Shown here one piece after another: positions 33,789 through 38,166 of a stretch of 38,166 nucleotides of DNA (position 1 is its first letter; each line of letters begins with the position of its first letter). The translations under genes and the position numbers were made by a program. The notes beneath the pieces were generated by a model. That model was not told the origin of the DNA. It did not search any database and was given only the letters and a program-made list of their open reading frames with translations. This stretch comes from a candidate division KSB1 bacterium. GTDB taxonomy: Bacteria > Zhuqueibacterota > Zhuqueibacteria > Residuimicrobiales > Krinioviventaceae. Location of the stretch: assembly GCA_034505495.1 (NCBI GenBank), contig JAPDQV010000030.1, positions 1 to 38,166 of the forward strand. Reading direction: 5' to 3'.

Positions 33789-34382
33789 ATGAAAAAAATA
33801 TTAGGGTACGCAATAGGGTCTTTTTTGCTGCTTTTTATGACCACAACTCGGGCACAGGCGCCGTCTAATTTGCAGCTGTTGTCTCGGCTTTTTGAAAACT
33901 CGATCGATACTTTGTGGACCCGCATCAGTGTAGCCGATACGGTTTTCATCTTGCAAAGCTTGGATGCAGAAAACCGGCTGAATTGGGTGGTGGAGGAAGG
34001 CGCTTTTTCAGCCTTTTCCAAACGAGGCTGCAGAGTTTCGACAAAAAAAGATCCTGATATTGCCGCCGCCGTGCTTTATTATTTGCCGGCGAGTGAAATC
34101 GAATATCGTTATCTTAAAAAGGGCCGCATAAACCGTCGAATCAAAGCGGAAATTTTCTTCAAATTAGCGACTTCCGACGGTACAATGCCGTTTGTCGATC
34201 GGCTTTGCCTGGCAGAAAGCGACACGATTTCCGCAGACGTTACGGCAGTCGAAAATCGACTGTGGTCTTTTACCATCGGATCATGGAGGCGTTCGAAAAG
34301 CCGACAGTGGCTGGAATTTGGCGCTGCATCTGCCGTAACCCTTGCGGTTGCCCTAATTTTTTACTTTTACCGAAGTCAATAG
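33789..34382 (+). CDS. unknown exported protein with C-terminal membrane helix
   Basis: This 197-residue protein is not recognised. It has an N-terminal signal peptide or anchor (KKILGYAIGSFLLLFMTTTRAQA), a soluble middle of about 140 residues with VVEEGAFSAFSKRG and YYLPASEIEYRYLKKG, and a C-terminal hydrophobic helix (FGAASAVTLAVALIFYFYR) followed by only two or three residues. With the signal cleaved, this would be a tail-anchored periplasmic domain. It has two cysteines and no lipobox. It sits between a PorV-like gene and bamD in a tightly packed operon, suggesting an envelope role, which is inference. Confidence 0.7.
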   Translation: MKKILGYAIGSFLLLFMTTTRAQAPSNLQLLSRLFENSIDTLWTRISVADTVFILQSLDAENRLNWVVEEGAFSAFSKRGCRVSTKKDPDIAAAVLYYLPASEIEYRYLKKGRINRRIKAEIFFKLATSDGTMPFVDRLCLAESDTISADVTAVENRLWSFTIGSWRRSKSRQWLEFGAASAVTLAVALIFYFYRSQ

Positions 34383-34395
34383 CGCGGGATTTATT

Positions 34396-35202
34396 ATGAA
34401 AAAGATTTTTCCCTTTTTTTTAGCATTGATTGTTTTTTTCTCTTGTGCGGGTACCAAAAAGATCCCAGTTAATGCTTCCGAAGAGGAGCGGATGGCTTTT
34501 GCGCTTCGACTCTATCAAAAAGGCGATTATTTGGAAGCCAAAACGCAATTCCGCATTCTAACGCTCAGCCACAGCGGCAGCCTTATTGCCGACAAGGCGC
34601 AATTTTACCTTGCAGAGTGTCACTTTCACCTCAAAGAATACTTGCTGGCCGCAAGTGAATATGAACGCCTGCTGAAAGTCTATCCCAATTCCGAATACAC
34701 GGATGATGCAAAGTTCAAACTCGGACTGAGCTACTTTAAACTTTCACCGCATTACGGATTGGATCAAGATTACACCAAACAGGCCGTTATGCATTTTCAA
34801 GAATTTCTCGAAGACTATCCCGCCAGTATTTTGAAAACGGAAGTCGAGCAGTACCTGCTGCAGGCAAGGAGCAAATTTGCGGAAAAAGTCTATTCGTCGG
34901 GTGAAATTTACCGCAAGATGAGATATTACGAGTCGGCGATCATTTACTATGATAAAGTACTTGAAGAGTATTTCGATACCCCCTTTGCGCCAAGGGCTCT
35001 ATATTGGAGCGCCGAATGCCATAGAAGATTGGGCAAGTATCAGGAGGCGCTGGACTTGTTGACCGCTTTTGTGCAAAAATATCCCAAACATGAATGGATG
35101 CCGCGCGTCCGCAGCAAAATTATACAGACGAAAAATGATTACAACAAGCATCAACAGCGCTCCGCTCATTCAGCGCAAGGTGAAGATAAAAAGGGGAACT
35201 GA
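34396..35202 (+). CDS. bamD: outer-membrane assembly lipoprotein BamD
   Basis: A 268-residue lipoprotein. The signal peptide ends in a lipobox, FFSCAG, so the mature protein starts at Cys17 and is acylated by the Lgt-Lsp-Lnt route (lnt is upstream). The body is a run of TPR repeats: YQKGDYLEAKTQFRILTLSH, KEYLLAASEYERLLKVYPNS, KQAVMHFQEFLEDYP, MRYYESAIIYYDKVLEEYF and GKYQEALDLLTAFVQKYP. This is the BamD/YfiO layout of the BAM complex, which inserts barrels such as the PorV-like proteins and the TonB receptor. Confidence 0.9.
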   Translation: MKKIFPFFLALIVFFSCAGTKKIPVNASEEERMAFALRLYQKGDYLEAKTQFRILTLSHSGSLIADKAQFYLAECHFHLKEYLLAASEYERLLKVYPNSEYTDDAKFKLGLSYFKLSPHYGLDQDYTKQAVMHFQEFLEDYPASILKTEVEQYLLQARSKFAEKVYSSGEIYRKMRYYESAIIYYDKVLEEYFDTPFAPRALYWSAECHRRLGKYQEALDLLTAFVQKYPKHEWMPRVRSKIIQTKNDYNKHQQRSAHSAQGEDKKGN

Positions 35203-35204
35203 GC

Positions 35205-35798
35205 GTGAGGGTCGGTATCTACGGCGGAACTTTTGATCCGATTCATATTGCTCATTTAATTATCGCCGAAGCGGCGCGCGACGATCTCAATCTGGATCGC
35301 GTGATTTTCGTGCCCTCGTACCTTCCGCCGCACAAACCGAATCGGAACATCTCTCCTGCAGAAATCCGGTTGGAAATGGTCAGGCGCGCCGTAGCCGGCA
35401 ATTCCGCTTTTTTTGCCTCGGATTACGAGATCCGTCGACAAAACATTTCGTATACCGTCGAAACTTTACGATACTTTGCGACCCAGTGGCAAATCGACAG
35501 AGAGCGATTGTTTTTGATTATCGGTCAGGATAATCTCAAGGATTTCGACAAGTGGAAGGAGCCCGAAGAAATCGTACGGCTTGCCTCCTTGGCGGTTGCC
35601 GCCCGGGCCGAGCAAAATTCAACTTTGCCGGTTGTTCTCGACAAAGCCGTCATCAGATACCTTAACTCGCCGCTGCTCAACATCTCGGCTTCGGCAATTC
35701 GAGATCGAATTCGAAACGGAAAAAGCATTCGGTATTGGGTGCCTGCAGCGGTAGAGGAAATCATTTGCGAGAACGGACTTTATCGAGAAAAGCAATAA
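35205..35798 (+). CDS. nadD: nicotinate-nucleotide adenylyltransferase
   Basis: The 197-residue enzyme adenylates nicotinate mononucleotide, the deamido-NAD step of NAD synthesis. VGIYGGTFDPIHIAHL is the nucleotidyltransferase HxGH-like motif with GTFDPIHIAH. PSYLPPHKPN, IGQDNLKDFDKWKEP and the ISASAIRDRI C-terminal ATP-binding motif complete the family pattern. GTG start two bases after bamD. nadK lies elsewhere in the window, at 18396. Confidence 0.95.
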   Translation: MRVGIYGGTFDPIHIAHLIIAEAARDDLNLDRVIFVPSYLPPHKPNRNISPAEIRLEMVRRAVAGNSAFFASDYEIRRQNISYTVETLRYFATQWQIDRERLFLIIGQDNLKDFDKWKEPEEIVRLASLAVAARAEQNSTLPVVLDKAVIRYLNSPLLNISASAIRDRIRNGKSIRYWVPAAVEEIICENGLYREKQ

Positions 35799-35813
35799 AA
35801 AGGTCTACTTCAT

Positions 35814-36359
35814 GTGAAAAAGAATATCGAGGTTAAAGCACTTTACGCAGATCTCGAGCGCGCCGAGAAAATCGCCTGCGCCATAGGAGCGACGTTTCAG
35901 TGGCGTAAACGCCAATCGGATATCTACTGGCAGACGCCCCAAGGCCGATTAAAACTTCGGCTGCAGGAAGGCGATCCGGCGCAATTGATCGCTTACCGGC
36001 GTTCCTGCGAACCCGGGCCGCGCCCAAGCGAGTACGAAATATTTTTTACCGACCAGCCGCAGCTTTTGCAGGGAGTTTTGTCTAACGTGCTTGTTCAGGA
36101 TATCGTTGTTGAAAAGATGCGCACATTGCTCTTATGGAAAAATGTAAGAATCCATTTGGATCAGGTACGGGACCTAGGAAATTTTATCGAATTCGAAGCA
36201 GTCATAAACAGCGATTCGCAGCAGGCAACCAAGCATGTCGAATGGCTGCTGCAGCAGTTTTCGATTTCACCGTCATCGCTCATTGATAAAGGATATTACG
36301 AATTACTGAAGGAAGGTAAAAGTGCTTCGCAGACTCAAGGTGTTTCACGGCAGCAGTAA
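35814..36359 (+). CDS. CYTH-domain protein (class IV adenylate cyclase/thiamine triphosphatase fold)
   Basis: A 181-residue CYTH tunnel-fold protein starting GTG-Lys-Lys. NIEVKA near the N-terminus replaces the first Glu of the E-x-E-x-K motif with Asn. QSDIYWQTPQGRLKLRLQE, YRRSCEPGPRPSEYEIF, VVEKMRTLL, VRIHLDQVRDLGNFIEFEAVI and DKGYYELL supply the charged tunnel lining. Such proteins hydrolyse or cyclise nucleoside or inorganic triphosphates, and this subgroup's substrate is unknown. It overlaps the prs start by 38 bases. Confidence 0.85.
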   Translation: MKKNIEVKALYADLERAEKIACAIGATFQWRKRQSDIYWQTPQGRLKLRLQEGDPAQLIAYRRSCEPGPRPSEYEIFFTDQPQLLQGVLSNVLVQDIVVEKMRTLLLWKNVRIHLDQVRDLGNFIEFEAVINSDSQQATKHVEWLLQQFSISPSSLIDKGYYELLKEGKSASQTQGVSRQQ

Positions 36360-37284
36360 CCCGGCACTGGCGAAAGAAATTTGCGAACATTTGCAGGTCA
36401 AGCCGGGCCAATTAACCATTAAGCGCTTTTCCAACGGCAATATCAAGATCAAGGTCGAAGAGAACGTTCGTAATGCCGACGTTTTCGTCATTCAAACGGC
36501 CTCCCAGCCGACCAACGAGCATCTGGTCGAGTTACTCATTTTAATCGACGCGCTCAAATATGCGTCAGCCGGCAGAATTACCGCCGTCATGCCCAACTAC
36601 TTTTACAGCCGTTCCGACAAAAAAGACGAGCCGCGCATCTCGATCACGGCAAGACTAATCACTGATCTATTGGAAACCGCCGGTGCAGACCGTATATTAA
36701 CCATGACTCTGCATTCGCCGCAAATCATGGGATTTCCCCGTATTCCCATCGATCAGCTGCTGGCCACGCCTATTCTCATTCGCCATTTTCGGCAAATGGA
36801 TTTGCGGAACGCCGTTGTGGCGGCGCCGGACGTCGGCAGCGCCAAGGCTTCGCGCGTCTTTGCCCGCGCTCTTGACCTTCAGATGGTCATCCTCGACAAA
36901 GAGAGACTCGGCGACCGCGAAGAAGTCGTCATGCTGAACGTCATCGGCGATCCCCGCAATAAAGACGTTTTACTCATCGACGATGAGATTCTTTCCGGCG
37001 GCTCCATGCTCGAAGCCGCAAAAATCCTAAAAGAACAGGGCGCCGCTAAAATCTGGGCATGTTGTACGCACGGTTTCTTTTCCAACGATGCGCTGCAAAA
37101 ATTTCAGGATTCCTGCATAGAACAGGTCGTGACGACCAACACTTTGCCGCAGTTGGAAGCCGCAAAGTATCCCAAACTAAAAGTGCTTTCCGTCGGAAAA
37201 CTGTTTGCAGATGCCATCTGGGCAATTCATAAGGGCGAATCTGTGGGCGATTTGTTCGAAAAAATATCCAAAGAGGAGCTTTGA
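36322..37284 (+). CDS. prs: ribose-phosphate pyrophosphokinase
   Basis: The 320-residue enzyme makes PRPP from ribose-5-phosphate and ATP, feeding purine, pyrimidine, NAD and amino-acid synthesis. FHGSSNPALAKEI, the flexible KRFSNGNIKIKVEENVR loop, YFYSRSDKKDEPRISITARL and TLHSPQIMGF are clear. The PRPP-binding loop reads VLLIDDEILSGGSM, unlike the usual DDxxDTGGT, so this is a divergent class. GTG start with GAAGGAAGG upstream, inside the end of the CYTH gene. The GHMP kinase follows at once. Confidence 0.93.
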   Translation: MLRRLKVFHGSSNPALAKEICEHLQVKPGQLTIKRFSNGNIKIKVEENVRNADVFVIQTASQPTNEHLVELLILIDALKYASAGRITAVMPNYFYSRSDKKDEPRISITARLITDLLETAGADRILTMTLHSPQIMGFPRIPIDQLLATPILIRHFRQMDLRNAVVAAPDVGSAKASRVFARALDLQMVILDKERLGDREEVVMLNVIGDPRNKDVLLIDDEILSGGSMLEAAKILKEQGAAKIWACCTHGFFSNDALQKFQDSCIEQVVTTNTLPQLEAAKYPKLKVLSVGKLFADAIWAIHKGESVGDLFEKISKEEL

Positions 37285-37289
37285 CAAAA

Positions 37290-38166
37290 ATGGAGGAGGT
37301 TTACGATCTCTTTGTACCAGGAAGGCTCTGTTTATTCGGCGAGCATTCCGATTGGGCAGGCGGATACCGCCGCATCGATTCAACGATCACCAAAGGCTAC
37401 TGTCTGCTGGTCGGTACGAATCAGGGCATTTATGCCCGTGTAAAGCGACACCCTTCGAAACTGATCATCACCACCACTCTGCCCGATGGATCACAACTCG
37501 GGCCGCACGAAATCGAGATGGTCCCGGAAAAGCTCCTGGCAATCGCCGAAGAAGGCGGCTTTTACAGCTATACGGCCGGCGTTGCTTACTATATGCTTTG
37601 CCATTATAATGTGCAGGGATTGGAAATCGACAATTACAAAATGGATTTGCCGATTCGCAAGGGGCTTTCGTCATCAGCAGCCAATAATGTTATGGTGGCA
37701 CGCGCTTTTAATCTTTTATACGATCTAAAATTGACCAAGCGCGGGGAGATGGAAATAGCCTATCAGGGAGAGATCCTGACTCCGTCGAGATGCGGACGCA
37801 TGGATCAGGCTTGCGCTTACGGCAATACGCCCGTATTTATGACTTTTGACGGAGAAAGGATAGACATCGAGGAGCTGCATCCGGCAAAGGATCTCTATTT
37901 GGTCATCGCCGACCTAAAAGCCGGTAAAAATACACAAAAAATTCTTGCCGACCTGAATGCATGTTACCCAAGAAGCGGCGGCAAGATCGGCGAAGACGTG
38001 AGCTGGCTCAGGTACTGGATCGGCATCTACAACGGCGTCCTGCGCGCCAACACCGACTTCCGCAACCAGGACCTGGCCCTGCGCCCGGACACCTTCAGCA
38101 ACCTCACCGACGGCGAAATGATGTTCAACCTGCGCCTTGAAACCCACCCCCTGGGCGATGTCGCGC
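37290..38166 (+). CDS. GHMP-family sugar kinase, partial, with an abrupt foreign-looking end
   Basis: A GHMP kinase runs from ATG 37290 off the window, 292 codons seen. EVYDLFVPGRLCLFGEHSDW (in part) is the galactokinase-like N-terminal motif, and LPIRKGLSSSAANN (about residues 123-136) is the ATP-binding GLSSSA motif. CGRMDQACAYG and LYLVIADLKAGK follow. After NACYP (about residue 227, near 37968) the composition changes. Of the next 65 codons 59 end in G or C, against about half in the codons before, and the residues no longer resemble this family. The frame remains open. The substrate is unknown, perhaps a sugar or a mevalonate-like alcohol. A chimeric contig end is suspected. Confidence 0.8.
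   Translation, partial: MEEVYDLFVPGRLCLFGEHSDWAGGYRRIDSTITKGYCLLVGTNQGIYARVKRHPSKLIITTTLPDGSQLGPHEIEMVPEKLLAIAEEGGFYSYTAGVAYYMLCHYNVQGLEIDNYKMDLPIRKGLSSSAANNVMVARAFNLLYDLKLTKRGEMEIAYQGEILTPSRCGRMDQACAYGNTPVFMTFDGERIDIEELHPAKDLYLVIADLKAGKNTQKILADLNACYPRSGGKIGEDVSWLRYWIGIYNGVLRANTDFRNQDLALRPDTFSNLTDGEMMFNLRLETHPLGDVA

Noticed and set aside
37205..37728. 134- and 80-codon plus-strand frames after prs
   Set aside because: They are out-of-frame shadows of the GHMP kinase that starts at 37290 and remains open to the window end.
1..38166. CRISPR arrays, insertion sequences, prophage or integrase genes
   Set aside because: No regularly spaced repeats, transposase motifs or phage genes were seen when reading the window.

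Overview
The window looks like a chromosomal segment from an uncultured Gram-negative bacterium of the FCB (Fibrobacterota-Chlorobiota-Bacteroidota) side of the tree, possibly a Calditrichota or KSB1-like lineage. The phylum is an inference. It rests on a type IX secretion (T9SS) sorting domain with an NYPNPFNP motif, a TonB-dependent receptor with a carboxypeptidase-regulatory-like N-terminus, three PorV/PorQ-type outer-membrane proteins, BamD and Lnt, and a 31-residue COX24/AURKAIP1-type ribosomal protein. Promoters look like sigma70 sites, with TTGCAA/TTGACT and TATATT/TAAAAT boxes spaced by 17 bases. GC is moderate and most genes are tightly packed.

Layout. (1) 1-1422: a secreted protein with two carbohydrate-binding-like domains and a T9SS tail. 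(2) 1503-9569, minus strand: a four-gene operon read right to left. It encodes a TonB-dependent receptor, a 1185-residue secreted protein with Ca2+-binding-like acidic loops, an Fn3-like domain and a sorting domain, a PorV-like barrel, and a HAD phosphatase that appears to start at CTG. (3) 9570-10484: the only long gene-poor stretch. It holds the operon promoter, several palindromes, a possible 30-codon ORF, and a tRNA-Val(CAC) with its own promoter and terminator. (4) 10485-13503: a sodium:solute symporter and a GT4 glycosyltransferase. (5) 13571-14969: sppA, an HU gene and the tiny bS22-like gene, ending at a terminator. (6) 14987-22943: xseA-xseB-dxs-nadK-mutS, coupled by ATGA overlaps, then a PorV-like gene interrupted by one in-frame TGA. 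(7) 23014-38166: a very long plus-strand housekeeping run, yicC-gmk-rpoZ-coaBC-udg-dnaB-rsh-HU-ruvX-lnt-(PorV-like)-(unknown)-bamD-nadD-CYTH-prs-GHMP kinase. The kinase runs off the window.

The long operons join nucleotide and cofactor supply (gmk, coaBC, nadD, nadK, prs), DNA replication, repair and nucleoid genes (dnaB, mutS, xseAB, udg, ruvX, HU), the stringent response (rsh) and envelope building (lnt, bamD, PorV-like). The points most worth a second look are the single UGA in an otherwise intact PorV-like gene, the CTG-start HAD gene, the receptor/secreted-protein/PorV cassette, and an abrupt change of base composition and protein homology near 37965 that suggests a chimeric right end.
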